Notes: generated from the letters alone by a model not told the origin. A DNA stretch of 64,000 bases from Pseudomonas floridensis (GCF_002087235.1 NZ_MUIO01000029.1:1-64000); one strand, 5' to 3'. Shown: positions 48,984-58,729, counted from the first letter of the stretch. Numbers and translations are program-made.

Positions 48984-49648
48984 TCGAAGAGAGCCTGAAG
49001 CTCGCACTGGACTCCGCGCCTTTTCTGCTCAAGGGCGCGTATTACACGGTGATTCTCAGCCTCGGTGGCATGTTCTTCGGATTGGTGCTGGGCTTCGGCC
49101 TGGCGCTGATGCGTCTGTCGCGCTTCAAACTGCTGAGCTGGATTGCCCGCATCTACGTGTCGTTCTTCCGTGGCACGCCGTTGTTGGTGCAACTGTTCAT
49201 GATCTACTACGGCCTGCCGGAACTGGGGATTGAGCTGGAGCCACTGAGCGCAGCGCTGATCGGCTTCTCGCTGAACATGGCCGCCTACGCCTGTGAAATC
49301 CTGCGTTCGGCGATTGGCGCGGTAGAACGTGGCCAGTGGGAAGCGGCCGCCAGCATCGGCATGACCCGCTGGCAGACCATGCGCCGGGCGATCCTGCCGC
49401 AAGCAGCGCGCACCGCTTTGCCGCCACTGGGCAACAGCTTCATCTCGCTGGTCAAGGACACGGCACTGGCCGCCACCATTCAGGTGCCGGAACTGTTCCG
49501 CCAGGCGCAATTGATCACTGCGCGCACCTTTGAAATTTTCACCATGTACCTGGCCGCCGCACTGATCTACTGGATCCTTGCCACGGCGCTCTCACACCTG
49601 CAAAACAAGCTGGAAGCGAGAGTCAACCGGCATGATCTGGAGTCCTGA
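48980..49648 (+). CDS. tcyL: Cystine ABC transporter, permease
   Basis: A 222-residue inner-membrane permease of the HisM/YecS type, with about five membrane segments. The coupling motif EAAASIGMTRWQTMRRAILPQA contacts the ATPase. It overlaps the binding-protein gene by four bases and is separated from the ATPase gene by three. Confidence 0.94.
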   Translation: MIEESLKLALDSAPFLLKGAYYTVILSLGGMFFGLVLGFGLALMRLSRFKLLSWIARIYVSFFRGTPLLVQLFMIYYGLPELGIELEPLSAALIGFSLNMAAYACEILRSAIGAVERGQWEAAASIGMTRWQTMRRAILPQAARTALPPLGNSFISLVKDTALAATIQVPELFRQAQLITARTFEIFTMYLAAALIYWILATALSHLQNKLEARVNRHDLES

Positions 49649-49651
49649 CGC

Positions 49652-50395
49652 ATGATCGTGGTTGAAAAACTCACCAAGGAATTCAAGGGTACTCAGGTGC
49701 TCAAAGGCATCGATCTGCGTGTCGAAGCCGGAGAGGTCGTGGCCATCATCGGCCCCAGCGGCTCGGGCAAGACCACCCTGCTGCGCTGCCTGAATCTGCT
49801 GGAAACCCCCACCAGCGGCAGCATTCAGGTGGGTGACATCAAGATCGACGGCACCCGTTCCATGAATCAGCAGCAGGGCCTCATTCGTCAGTTACGGCAA
49901 CAGGTCGGGTTTGTGTTCCAGAACTTCAATCTGTTTCCGCATCGTACCGCGCTGGAGAACGTCATCGAAGGGCCAGTCGTGGTCAAGAAGGTGGCTCGCG
50001 AAAGCGCGATGGCGCTGGGTCGTTCGTTGTTGGCCAAGGTCGGGCTGGCGGGGAAGGAAAATGCCTATCCGCGTCGCCTGTCCGGTGGTCAGCAGCAACG
50101 TGTGGCGATTGCCCGCGCCCTGGCGATGGAGCCACAGGTCATTCTGTTCGACGAACCGACCTCGGCGCTGGACCCGGAACTGGTGGGCGAGGTGCTGACC
50201 ACCATCCGAGCGCTGGCCGAAGAGAATCGGACCATGGTGATCGTTACGCACGAAATGAGCTTTGCCCGTGATGTCGCCAACCGGGTGATCTTCATCGACA
50301 AGGGCGTGATCGTGGAACAGGGGGACGCGAAGGAGCTGTTCGCCAACCCGAAACACCAGCGAACCAGGCAATTTCTGGAGCGCACCCGGGCCTGA
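49652..50395 (+). CDS. tcyN: Cystine ABC transporter, ATP-binding protein
   Basis: A 247-residue ABC ATPase of the polar amino acid type. Walker A is GPSGSGKTT, the signature is LSGGQQQR, Walker B is VILFDEPTSALD and the H loop is VTHEM. It closes the tcy operon and is followed by a good terminator. Confidence 0.95.
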   Translation: MIVVEKLTKEFKGTQVLKGIDLRVEAGEVVAIIGPSGSGKTTLLRCLNLLETPTSGSIQVGDIKIDGTRSMNQQQGLIRQLRQQVGFVFQNFNLFPHRTALENVIEGPVVVKKVARESAMALGRSLLAKVGLAGKENAYPRRLSGGQQQRVAIARALAMEPQVILFDEPTSALDPELVGEVLTTIRALAEENRTMVIVTHEMSFARDVANRVIFIDKGVIVEQGDAKELFANPKHQRTRQFLERTRA

Positions 50396-50412
50396 TCCTA
50401 CAGTCCACTTCC

Positions 50413-50445
50413 AAAAGGCAGCACCTCTCGGTGACTGCCTTTTTT
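50413..50445 (+). terminator. Intrinsic terminator of cystine transporter operon
   Basis: AAAAGGCAG-CACC / GGTG-A-CTGCCTTTT: a long stem with one bulged base and a TCTC loop, followed by a T run. Confidence 0.88.
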
Positions 50446-50970
50446 GTTTTTACATTTCAAAAAAGATTCACCCATCAAGATCTTCGCTGGTTTTCATAAG
50501 TAGGCTTTTGGCAACTGATCGAAATCATGAAAGCGTATAAACGACGTTCTGCCATGTGGATGTGCATGTGTTGCGCCTCTCGCGCCCCCCTCTGAAATCT
50601 CCATTCCCCTGAAGAGAACTCAAATGGCCGCTGCGCCGTCTTATCGACTTTTTGTGGTAGGACAGTTGATGCCCGCCAAGTAGACAGTTCCGATTATCTT
50701 TTGTAGGAAGCATCTAATTTTTCAGAAAATTCTTACTCAACGGCAGTTGTATATTGACACACACCTGCAAAGCTAATTAGCTCGCTTAAAACAGGTCATT
50801 CGACAAGCCGATAAACTTTCAAGCCTCTTATTTCGACACTTTGTAATGTTTGCCATACCTTGGAATTTTGCGGTACTTATCAAGCCGCCTGTTTTGAAAA
50901 CTATTTTAATTGAACATGACAACTTGTGACGACTTTTTACTTGAATCCGTAATTTTTTGGAGTACCCGAC
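50446..50970. other. AT-rich region without recognised genes
   Basis: About 525 bases clearly richer in A and T than the neighbouring genes. Short open frames exist on the minus strand (around 50525-50713 and 50773-51081) but show no coding character. A TTGACA at 50754 could be a -35 box, though no good -10 follows it. The region probably contains the promoter of the gene at 50971. Confidence 0.5.
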
Positions 50971-51696
50971 ATGAACCAGATCCTGTGCAAAAACGCACCC
51001 GTAAAGCTGTCCGCCCCTTGTGTACCGCAGGCCAGCCGACATGGCATCGGCGTCAGGGCCGCCTCCAGCCTCGCGGTTCACATCGATCCCTATGACGGCA
51101 TGGACGAAGGCGACCTGATCGAACTGTTCTGGGACGGCTGTTACGTAGCGTCAAAAATTCTAACCACGTCCGACGTGAGTGCAACTATCGTCCTACGTGT
51201 GCCGGAAAGCTTTCTAAAGAGTGGTAAGGCGCGCACCTATTACCGGGTCATGAAAGTAGGAGGTATGCCGATCACGTCGGCCTGTCGCAAGCTATGGGTG
51301 AAACTGGAAATGCCCGGCGGACGACTGCTCAGCCCCAACGCCGAAGAAAATCAAGGCCTGGCACCGCTTTATGTCGCACCTTCGGTTCTGCGTCGCGGCT
51401 TGACCCGAAGGCATCTGGACAGCGGATTGCCAATGGCGATCGAGCCGTATCTGAACATGGCCGTTCATGATGAAATCACCGTGCGCCTGGGCGATCTGCG
51501 CATGGACCTGCCGCCTCTGACCCAGGACGACATCGGCGAGCCCATTGACCTGGTCGTGCCTGCGGCGTTGATCAGGGAGGCCGGTGATCAGCAACTTGAG
51601 GTGACGTATTGCATTATCGACAGAGTGGGGAATAACTCTTCGTGGGCACCACCGCGCGACATAGTGATACCTACGTTGAACGAAGCGCCGCGTTGA
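50971..51696 (+). CDS. Hypothetical protein, Pseudomonas Ig-like type
   Basis: A 241-residue protein I cannot assign. There is no signal peptide or membrane segment. Two similar segments are visible: VHIDPYDGMDEGDLIELFWDG near residue 36 and IEPYLNMAVHDEITVRLGDL near 155, each a proline-tyrosine followed by an acidic and beta-rich stretch, suggesting two related beta-sandwich repeats of a kind common in Pseudomonas surface and hypothetical proteins. GGAG lies eight bases before the ATG. It stands alone in AT-rich DNA between two sulfur operons, which hints at transfer. Confidence 0.65.
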   Translation: MNQILCKNAPVKLSAPCVPQASRHGIGVRAASSLAVHIDPYDGMDEGDLIELFWDGCYVASKILTTSDVSATIVLRVPESFLKSGKARTYYRVMKVGGMPITSACRKLWVKLEMPGGRLLSPNAEENQGLAPLYVAPSVLRRGLTRRHLDSGLPMAIEPYLNMAVHDEITVRLGDLRMDLPPLTQDDIGEPIDLVVPAALIREAGDQQLEVTYCIIDRVGNNSSWAPPRDIVIPTLNEAPR

Positions 51697-52035
51697 ACGT
51701 TCGAAAAGAGCAACCTATAAGGCCCGAACGCCCCACTGACACTTTATTAGCCACTTACATAATTAATTAACACCGTTTGAACGAATAAAGTTTTATTCCG
51801 TTCACAGGGAAATGATCTTGAGCGGTTTACATGCAGTATCAGGTCAACTAAAGGTTTGATACGTGATCAGAATGAAAAAGCGCAAGCGCACCGCGACCCG
51901 GCAATGCCAATCTATGCTTATTCCAAAAAGAACGTTTTAAATTTTTTTATACAAGCTTAGGGTATATGCACCGGACCACCGGACATCGTGATGTTTTCAG
52001 CCGCAGTGCATGCGGTCTACCGCTACGAGGTTTCG
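51697..52035. other. AT-rich spacer before sfnB genes
   Basis: 339 bases without a supported gene, with many A/T runs (51740-51960). It must hold the promoter of the following organosulfur genes. No clean -24/-12 element was found, although SfnB-type operons in some Pseudomonas are sigma54-dependent. Confidence 0.5.
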
Positions 52036-53301
52036 ATGGTCACCTTCACAACCACCCCTGTGGATAACACCAGGGCGATCAAGGCTCCACAAGAGCCGGA
52101 CGTCGCCCCTCATCTGCTGCCCGCTACTGTGCTGCGCAATGACGCCGAGGCGATCGCAGCCGCCCATGAACTTGCCGCCACCGCCCGTTCGCAGGCGTCC
52201 CGCCGTGATCGGGAGCGGCTGTTGCCCTGGTCGGAAATCGAACAGTTCACCCGCTCCGGGCTGGGCAGCATTTCCATTCCGCGCGCGTACGGCGGTCCGC
52301 AGGTCTCGTTCGTCACCGTCTCCGAAGTGTTCCGGATCATCTCGGCGGCCGATCCCGCCCTTGGGCAAATTCCGCAGAACCAGTTCGGCATTCTGCATCT
52401 GCTGCAAGGCACCGCCACCGAGCAGCAGAAGAGAACTCTGTTCCAGAGCGTGCTGGACGGCTGGCGCATCGGCAATGCCGGGCCTGAGCGCGGCACCAAA
52501 AACACTCTGGAACTCAAGGCGCGGATCACTGCCGATGGTGACCGTTTCGTCATCAGCGGCCAGAAGTTTTACTCCACAGGTGCACTGTTCGCACACTGGG
52601 TGGCCGTCAAGGCGCTGGACGATGAAGGCCGCCAGGTCATGGCGTTCGTCAAACGCGGTACACCGGGGCTGCGCATCGTCGATGACTGGTCAGGTTTTGG
52701 CCAGCGCACGACAGCCAGCGGCACGGTATTGCTCGATAACGTGCCGATAGACGCCGGGCACGTGGTCGATAACTGGCGTCTGTCGTTAAGCCCCAACATT
52801 CAGGGCGCCGTCTCGCAACTGATTCAGGCGGCCATCGATGCAGGAATCGCCCGCGGGGCCATCGACGACGCGATTGCCTTTGTTCGGGATCGCTCAAGGC
52901 CGTGGATCGATGCCAAGGTCGAACGCGCCAGCGACGATCTGTATGTGATCGCCGACATCGGCAAGCTGAAACTTGAACTGCATGCGGCTGAGGCGCTGCT
53001 GCGCAAGGCCGGTCAGGTGCTGGACGAGGTCAGCGCCGCGCCTGTCGATGAGTACTCGGCCGCCCTTGCGTCCATCGCGGTGGCACGCGCCAAGGCACTG
53101 ACCACCGAAATCTCGCTGCAGGCCAGCGAAAAGCTGTTCGAGCTGGCGGGCAGCCGCGCAACCCTGGCCGAATTCAATCTCGATCGGCACTGGCGCAACG
53201 CACGGGTCCACACCCTCCACGACCCGGTACGCTGGAAATATCACGCCGTCGGCACCTGGCATTTGAACGGCACCCCGCCCGCCCGCCATTCCTGGATCTG
53301 A
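52036..53301 (+). CDS. SfnB-family acyl-CoA-dehydrogenase-like flavoprotein
   Basis: A 421-residue FMN/FAD-binding protein of the SfnB/DszC-like family, associated with dimethyl sulfone and other organosulfur use. Blocks seen are IPRAYGGPQVSFVTVSEVFRIISAADPALGQIPQNQFG, GQKFYSTGALFAHW and DDWSGFGQRTTASGTVLLDNV, ending with DRHWRNARVHTLHDPVRWKYHA. The ATG at 52036 has GAGG five bases upstream. It is followed after 25 bases by a paralogue and then a flavin monooxygenase, so the three probably form one operon. Confidence 0.88.
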   Translation: MVTFTTTPVDNTRAIKAPQEPDVAPHLLPATVLRNDAEAIAAAHELAATARSQASRRDRERLLPWSEIEQFTRSGLGSISIPRAYGGPQVSFVTVSEVFRIISAADPALGQIPQNQFGILHLLQGTATEQQKRTLFQSVLDGWRIGNAGPERGTKNTLELKARITADGDRFVISGQKFYSTGALFAHWVAVKALDDEGRQVMAFVKRGTPGLRIVDDWSGFGQRTTASGTVLLDNVPIDAGHVVDNWRLSLSPNIQGAVSQLIQAAIDAGIARGAIDDAIAFVRDRSRPWIDAKVERASDDLYVIADIGKLKLELHAAEALLRKAGQVLDEVSAAPVDEYSAALASIAVARAKALTTEISLQASEKLFELAGSRATLAEFNLDRHWRNARVHTLHDPVRWKYHAVGTWHLNGTPPARHSWI

Positions 53302-53326
53302 ACCAGACCACTGGAGCACACCTTTC

Positions 53327-54532
53327 ATGAGTTTCAATCCACAGGCTCGCGACTACGCGGCGCTGATCAGCAGTGACGCCCAGGCCCTGCACATTGCCCG
53401 CGAACTGGCCGACCATTTCAAGACCGACAGCGCTGTGCGCGACCGCGAGCGACGCTTGCCCCACACTGAACTGGAGCTGTTCAGTCAATCAGGTCTCTGG
53501 GGCATCAGCGTGCCTAAAGCCTTTGGCGGCGCGGGTGTTTCATCGGTGACCCTGGCCCGGGTCATTGCATTGATCTCCGAAGCCGATGGCTCGTTGGGGC
53601 AGATTCCGCAAAACCATTTCTATGCCCTTGAAGTGCTGCGCGTGAACGGCAGCCCGCAGCAGCAAAAGCGCTTGTTCGCCGAAGCGCTGGCGGGTCAGCG
53701 CTTCGGCAACGCACTGGCGGAGTTGGGCACCAGGACGGCACACGACCGCACGACGCGCCTAAAGCGTGAAGGTGACGGTTATTGCATCAACGGCCGCAAG
53801 TTTTACGCCACCGGTGCGCTGTATGCGCAACGCATTCCGACCTCGGTGATCGATGACGATGGCATTCAGCAATTGGCGTTCGTGCCGCACGACAGCGACG
53901 GCCTGACCGTGATCGATGACTGGAGCGGCTTCGGCCAGCGCACCACGGGCAGCGGCTCGGTGGTATTCAACAATGTGTACGTCAACCCAGACGATGTGGT
54001 GCCTTTCCAGAGCGCATTCGAGCGTCCGACCACGGTCGGCCCGCTGGCGCAGATTCTCCATGCTGCCATCGACACCGGCATCGCCCGCGCCGCGTTCGAA
54101 GACGCGCTGACGTTCGTGCGCACGCGCACCCGGCCGTGGATAGATTCAGGCGTCGAGAAGGCCGTGGATGATCCACTGACCCTGCACAGTTTCGGCAAAC
54201 TCGGCATTCGCCTGCACGCCGCTGAAGCTTTGCTGGAACGGGCCGGTGAGTACCTGGACATCGCCCAGGCTGACAGCAACGCCGACACGGTGGCCGCCGC
54301 GTCCATCGCCGTGGCCGAAGCACGCGCCATCAGTACCGAGATTTCCCTGGCGGCGGGCAGCACGCTGTTCGAACTGGCCGGCAGCCAATCGACGCTTGCC
54401 GAACACGGCCTGGATCGGCACTGGCGCAACGCCCGCGTGCACACGCTGCACGACCCGGTGCGCTGGAAGTTTCACGCCATCGGCAATTACTACCTCAACG
54501 ACACCAATCCTCCTCTGCGGGGGACGATCTGA
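53327..54532 (+). CDS. SfnB-family flavoprotein, second copy
   Basis: A 401-residue paralogue of the preceding protein. The same blocks recur: VPKAFGGAGVSSVTLARVIALISEADGSLGQIPQNHFY, GRKFYATGALYAQRI, DDWSGFGQRTTGSGSVVFNNV and DRHWRNARVHTLHDPVRWKFHA. The two copies look like an old tandem duplication with divergent substrate-contacting regions. Its stop and the next gene's start overlap by one base (TGATG), so translation is coupled to the monooxygenase. Confidence 0.88.
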   Translation: MSFNPQARDYAALISSDAQALHIARELADHFKTDSAVRDRERRLPHTELELFSQSGLWGISVPKAFGGAGVSSVTLARVIALISEADGSLGQIPQNHFYALEVLRVNGSPQQQKRLFAEALAGQRFGNALAELGTRTAHDRTTRLKREGDGYCINGRKFYATGALYAQRIPTSVIDDDGIQQLAFVPHDSDGLTVIDDWSGFGQRTTGSGSVVFNNVYVNPDDVVPFQSAFERPTTVGPLAQILHAAIDTGIARAAFEDALTFVRTRTRPWIDSGVEKAVDDPLTLHSFGKLGIRLHAAEALLERAGEYLDIAQADSNADTVAAASIAVAEARAISTEISLAAGSTLFELAGSQSTLAEHGLDRHWRNARVHTLHDPVRWKFHAIGNYYLNDTNPPLRGTI

Positions 54533-55893
54533 TGGCGCGCAAAAAGATCCTGCTCAACGCCTTCAACATGAACTGCATCGGCCACATCAATCATGGCTTG
54601 TGGACGCACCCGCGTGACACGTCCACACAGTTCAACAGCCTGGAATACTGGACCGATCTGGCGAAACTGCTGGAGCGCGGACTGTTCGACGGACTGTTCA
54701 TCGCCGACATCGTGGGCGTATACGACATCTACCAGAATTCGGTGGACGTCACGCTCAAGGAAGCCATCCAGTTGCCGGTCAACGACCCACTGCTGCTGGT
54801 GTCGGCCATGGCTGGCGTCACGAAACATCTGGGCTTCGGCCTGACCGCCAACCTGACTTACGACGCGCCTTACCTGTTCGCCCGGCGCATGTCGACGCTC
54901 GATCACCTGAGCCGTGGCCGGGTCGGCTGGAACATCGTGACCGGTTATCTCGACAGCGCCGCGCGGGCTATGGGCCTGCGTGAGCAGGTGGAGCATGACC
55001 GACGCTACGACCAGGCCGACGAGTACCTGGAGGTGCTCTACAAACTCTGGGAAGGCAGCTGGGAAGACGATGCGGTGCTCAATGATCGCGAGCAGCGTGT
55101 CTATGCCCAGCCGGGCAAGGTGCACAAGATTCGGCACGAAGGCGAGTTCTATCAGGTGGCGGGTTATCACTTGTGCGAGCCCTCGCCACAACGCACGCCA
55201 GTGCTGTTCCAGGCGGGCAGTTCGGAGCGTGGCCTGCAGTTCGCCGGGCAGAACGCCGAGTGCGTGTTCATCAGCGGCCAGAACAAAGCCTCGACCCGCG
55301 AGCAGGTGGACAAGGTACGCGCCAGCGCCGTGCAGGCCGGGCGCAACCCGAACGACATCAAGGTATTTATGGGGCTGAACGTAATCGTTGCGGCCACCGA
55401 AGCGCAGGCCTGGGAGAAGCACGCCGAATACCGTCGCCATGCCAGCGCCGAAGCGGGCGTGGCGCACTTTGCGGCGTCCACCGGGATTGATTTTGCGCAA
55501 TACGGACTGGACGAGCCGATTCAGTACGTGAAGAACAACGCCATTCAGTCCGCGACCAAAAACCTGAAGAACAACGACTGGACCCGCCAGAAATTGCTCG
55601 ATCAGCATGCGCTGGGTGGCCGCTATATCACGGTAATCGGCTCCCCGGAACAGATCGCCGACGAGCTGGAATCATGGATCGAGGAGACCGGTCTGGACGG
55701 CTTCAACCTGACCCGCATCGTCACCCCGGAAAGTTACGAGGACTTCATCGAACTGGTCATCCCCGAGCTGCAGCGTCGGGGCTCATACAAGACCGCGTAT
55801 GAAGACGGCAGCCTGCGCAAGAAGCTGTTTCCCCAAGGAACCGACCGCCTGCCGCCGCACCATGCAGGCGCCGGGTATCGGCACAGATCATGA
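54532..55893 (+). CDS. LLM-class flavin-dependent monooxygenase (NtaA/DszA family)
   Basis: A 453-residue luciferase-like enzyme of the NtaA/SnaA/DszA group. Blocks include LLNAFNMNCIGHINHGLWTHP, HLGFGLTANLTYDAPYLFARRMSTLDHLSRGRVGWNIVTGYLDSAARAMG and PVLFQAGSSERGLQFAGQNAECVFISG. It needs reduced FMN from a separate reductase, which is not encoded nearby. The neighbouring SfnB-like proteins and MetQNI suggest oxidation of an organosulfur compound, for instance a thioether or sulfone; the substrate is unproven. A second member of this family is at 38300. Confidence 0.9.
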   Translation: MARKKILLNAFNMNCIGHINHGLWTHPRDTSTQFNSLEYWTDLAKLLERGLFDGLFIADIVGVYDIYQNSVDVTLKEAIQLPVNDPLLLVSAMAGVTKHLGFGLTANLTYDAPYLFARRMSTLDHLSRGRVGWNIVTGYLDSAARAMGLREQVEHDRRYDQADEYLEVLYKLWEGSWEDDAVLNDREQRVYAQPGKVHKIRHEGEFYQVAGYHLCEPSPQRTPVLFQAGSSERGLQFAGQNAECVFISGQNKASTREQVDKVRASAVQAGRNPNDIKVFMGLNVIVAATEAQAWEKHAEYRRHASAEAGVAHFAASTGIDFAQYGLDEPIQYVKNNAIQSATKNLKNNDWTRQKLLDQHALGGRYITVIGSPEQIADELESWIEETGLDGFNLTRIVTPESYEDFIELVIPELQRRGSYKTAYEDGSLRKKLFPQGTDRLPPHHAGAGYRHRS

Positions 55894-55915
55894 ACAAACT
55901 GCACACGCAAAATCC

Positions 55916-55940
55916 GTGGGAACGAGCCTGCTCGCAACGA
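55916..55940 (+). repeat. REP element (variant)
   Basis: gtgggaacgagcctgctcg then caacga: forward orientation with a divergent palindrome. Confidence 0.55.
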
Positions 55941-55981
55941 GGCCGGTACATCCGACCCAGATCCTGCGTCCGATTCAACGT

Positions 55982-56000
55982 CTTCGCGGACAAATCCCCA
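55982..56000 (-). repeat. REP element (variant)
   Basis: cttcgcggacaaatcccca, in reverse orientation, paired with the copy at 56020. Confidence 0.65.
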
Positions 56001-56019
56001 CTCACTATCGCGTCCCCCG

Positions 56020-56042
56020 TTGGAGCGGACTCGTCCGCGAAG
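56020..56042 (+). repeat. REP element
   Basis: ttggagcggactcgtccgc then gaag, in forward orientation. With the copy at 55982 it forms an inverted pair in the 286-base gap before metQ. Confidence 0.7.
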
Positions 56043-56179
56043 ACCTCATGACAGCGCCACAGCCCTGGACACAGCGTATGCGCAGCGGCGTGGCCACGCG
56101 AAGCCCGGGAACGATCAATACGGTTTTCCCACAGGGCTTTGATCAGCTCCGATAACCAGTCACCTCAACGGAATGCACC

Positions 56180-56968
56180 ATGACCAACACCCTTGCAGCC
56201 TTGGCCTTTGGCCTGTTGACCCTGACCGCCCACGCCGCCGACGCGCCGCTGAAGGTCGGCACCACCGCAGCTTTCGCCATTCCGCTTGAGGCCGCGGTGG
56301 AAGAAGCCGACAAGCAGGGCCTGAAGGTCGAGCTGGTCGAATTCACCGACTGGATCGCGCCCAACGTTACCCTCGCGGCGGGCGATATCGACGTTAACTA
56401 CTTCCAGCACATCCCGTTCCTGACCAACGCCAACGAAGCCGCCGGTTTCGGCCTGGTACCTTACGCACCGGGGATCATCAACAACGTCGGGTTATATTCG
56501 AAAAAGTACAAAAGCTTCGACGAGCTTCCTGAAGGCGCGACCGTGGCGATCGCCAACGACCCGATCAACAGCGGACGCGGCCTGCAATTGCTGGCCAAGG
56601 CCGGGCTGATCACCCTCAAGCAAGGCGTCGGCTACAAAGCGACCGAAGACGACATCACTGCCAACCCGAAAAAACTCAAGATCCTTCAGGTCGAGGCCGT
56701 GCAATTGGTGCGCGCCTACGACGACGCCGATCTGGTGCAGGGTTACCCGGCCTACATTCGTCTGGCCAAAACCTTCCCGGCCGACTCGGCGATTCTGTTC
56801 GATGGCATGGATCACCCGGAATACGTCATCCAGTTCGTGATCAAGCCCGAGCGCAAGGATGATCCGCGCCTGGCGAAGTTCGTCGATATCTATCAGCACT
56901 CACCGGTAGTTCGCGCCGCGCTGGACAAGGTCAACGGCAAGCTCTACCAGGTGGGGTGGAAAGAATGA
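56180..56968 (+). CDS. metQ: MetQ/NlpA-type ABC substrate-binding protein
   Basis: A 262-residue binding protein of the NlpA family for methionine or related sulfur compounds. Blocks seen: [46 protein letters not shown] and [39 protein letters not shown]. The signal sequence ends HAADA with no lipobox cysteine, so it looks soluble rather than a lipoprotein like E. coli MetQ. It overlaps metN by four bases. Methionine specificity is inferred from the family; the neighbourhood allows other organosulfur substrates. Confidence 0.88.
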   Translation: MTNTLAALAFGLLTLTAHAADAPLKVGTTAAFAIPLEAAVEEADKQGLKVELVEFTDWIAPNVTLAAGDIDVNYFQHIPFLTNANEAAGFGLVPYAPGIINNVGLYSKKYKSFDELPEGATVAIANDPINSGRGLQLLAKAGLITLKQGVGYKATEDDITANPKKLKILQVEAVQLVRAYDDADLVQGYPAYIRLAKTFPADSAILFDGMDHPEYVIQFVIKPERKDDPRLAKFVDIYQHSPVVRAALDKVNGKLYQVGWKE

Positions 56969-58095
56969 CCGCGACCGCGCAACGTCAGCGTCCATTGGAG
57001 ACACCAGACGCGAGGTCTTCAGCGCAACAGACCGAACTGCACCCGGACCTGAACAACGCCCATGTGCGCTTCATCAACCTGGGCAAGACTTATCAGGGCC
57101 GACAAGGCCCGGTCGAAGCGCTGGGCAATATCGATCTGGCGATCCAGCGCGGCGAGATCTTCGGCATCATCGGTCGCAGCGGCGCGGGCAAGTCGTCGCT
57201 GATCCGCACCATCAATCGCCTCGAACAACCCAGCAGCGGCCGGGTACTGATCGACCAGGTAGACATTGGCGACTTCAACGAAGACAAGATGGTGGAATTG
57301 CGCCGCCGCATCGGCATGATCTTCCAGCACTTCAACCTGATGTCGGCCAAGACCGTGTGGCAGAACGTTGAGTTGCCACTCAAGGTCGCCGGCGTGCCCA
57401 AGGAACAGCGCCAGCGCAAGGTGGCGCAACTGCTGGAGCTGGTCGGTCTGCAGGATAAACACAAGGCTTATCCGGCGCAGTTGTCCGGCGGGCAGAAACA
57501 GCGGGTGGGCATCGCGCGCGCTTTGGTGCACGACCCGGCGATCCTGCTGTGCGACGAAGCCACCTCGGCGCTGGACCCGGAAACCACCCAGTCGATTCTT
57601 GGCCTGCTGCGCGAGATCAATCAGCGCCTGGGCCTGACCATCGTGCTGATCACGCACGAAATGGCTGTCATCCGCGATATCTGCCACCGCGTTGTGGTGC
57701 TGGAAAAAGGCCAGGTCGTCGAACAGGGTCAGGTCTGGCAGGTGTTCGGCGACCCGCAGCACGATGTCAGCAAAACGTTGCTCGCACCGCTGCAACTCGG
57801 GCTGCCGAAAGCATGGGCCGAGCGTCTGACCGACGAACCGCAGGCGCCCGAGGCCGCCGTGTTGCTGGATGTGCAATTCACTGGTGTCAGCGAACAAGAG
57901 CCTGATCTGGCGGCGCTGTTCGTTGCATTGGGCGGCAAGGTGCAGTTGCTGCAGGGCGGTGTCGAGCGCATTCAGGACCGGCCCATCGGGCGCCTGATTC
58001 TGTCGGTCGAGGGTTCACCGTACAACCGGGAAGAACTGTTGGCGCGGGCACGCAGACAGGCACCACGTGTGGAGGTATTGGGTTATGTGGTTTGA
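56965..58095 (+). CDS. metN: MetN-type ABC transporter ATP-binding protein
   Basis: A 376-residue ATPase. Walker A is GRSGAGKSS, the signature is LSGGQKQR, Walker B is [12 protein letters not shown] and the H loop is ITHEM. The C-terminal NIL domain (about 295-376) is the regulatory methionine-binding domain of MetN, here ending [19 protein letters not shown]. About 40 residues precede the usual MetN start, a little longer than normal. It overlaps the metQ stop by four bases and the metI start by 11. Confidence 0.93.
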   Translation: MTATAQRQRPLETPDARSSAQQTELHPDLNNAHVRFINLGKTYQGRQGPVEALGNIDLAIQRGEIFGIIGRSGAGKSSLIRTINRLEQPSSGRVLIDQVDIGDFNEDKMVELRRRIGMIFQHFNLMSAKTVWQNVELPLKVAGVPKEQRQRKVAQLLELVGLQDKHKAYPAQLSGGQKQRVGIARALVHDPAILLCDEATSALDPETTQSILGLLREINQRLGLTIVLITHEMAVIRDICHRVVVLEKGQVVEQGQVWQVFGDPQHDVSKTLLAPLQLGLPKAWAERLTDEPQAPEAAVLLDVQFTGVSEQEPDLAALFVALGGKVQLLQGGVERIQDRPIGRLILSVEGSPYNREELLARARRQAPRVEVLGYVV

Positions 58096-58729
58096 TCGTT
58101 TGCTGCAAGGCACCCTCGATACGTTCCTGATGGTGGGCGTGTCTTCGCTGATCGCGCTGCTGCTGGGCATTCCGCTGGCGGTGATTCTGGTCACCAGTTC
58201 CAAAGGCGGGATCTATGAAGCCCCCGCAGTCAATCGGGTCCTGGGCGCGTTCGTGAACCTGTTCCGCTCGATCCCGTTCTTGATTCTGATGGTGGCGCTG
58301 ATTCCCTTCACCCGGCTGATCGTCGGCACCACCTACGGCGTTTGGGCCGCCGTCGTGCCGCTGACCATCGCCGCGACGCCGTTCTTTGCGCGCATAGCCG
58401 AGGTCAGCCTGCGCGAGGTCGATCACGGCCTGATCGAAGCGGCGCAGGCAATGGGCTGCCGCCGCTGGCACATCATCTGGCATGTGTTGCTGCCCGAAGC
58501 GCGGCCGGGGATCATCGGTGGTTTCACCATTACTCTGGTGACCATGATCAACTCCTCAGCGATGGCTGGAGCGATTGGTGCAGGCGGTCTGGGTGACATC
58601 GCCTATCGCTATGGCTATCAGCGTTTCGACACGCAAGTGATGCTGACGGTGATCGTGTTGCTGGTTGCGGTGGTGGCGTTCGTGCAACTGGGCGGCGACC
58701 GATTGGCGCGCAGCTTCAACAAGCGTTGA
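58085..58729 (+). CDS. metI: MetI-type ABC transporter permease
   Basis: A 214-residue permease with five membrane segments. The coupling motif reads [29 protein letters not shown], followed by [23 protein letters not shown], which is specific to MetI. The ATG at 58085 is the likely start, overlapping metN. It completes the metQNI transporter. Confidence 0.93.
   Translation: MWFDRLLQGTLDTFLMVGVSSLIALLLGIPLAVILVTSSKGGIYEAPAVNRVLGAFVNLFRSIPFLILMVALIPFTRLIVGTTYGVWAAVVPLTIAATPFFARIAEVSLREVDHGLIEAAQAMGCRRWHIIWHVLLPEARPGIIGGFTITLVTMINSSAMAGAIGAGGLGDIAYRYGYQRFDTQVMLTVIVLLVAVVAFVQLGGDRLARSFNKR

Noticed and set aside
50773..51081. 102-residue minus-strand frame in the AT-rich region
   Set aside because: It overlaps the start of the plus-strand gene at 50971, which has a good ribosome site, and shows no coding pattern.
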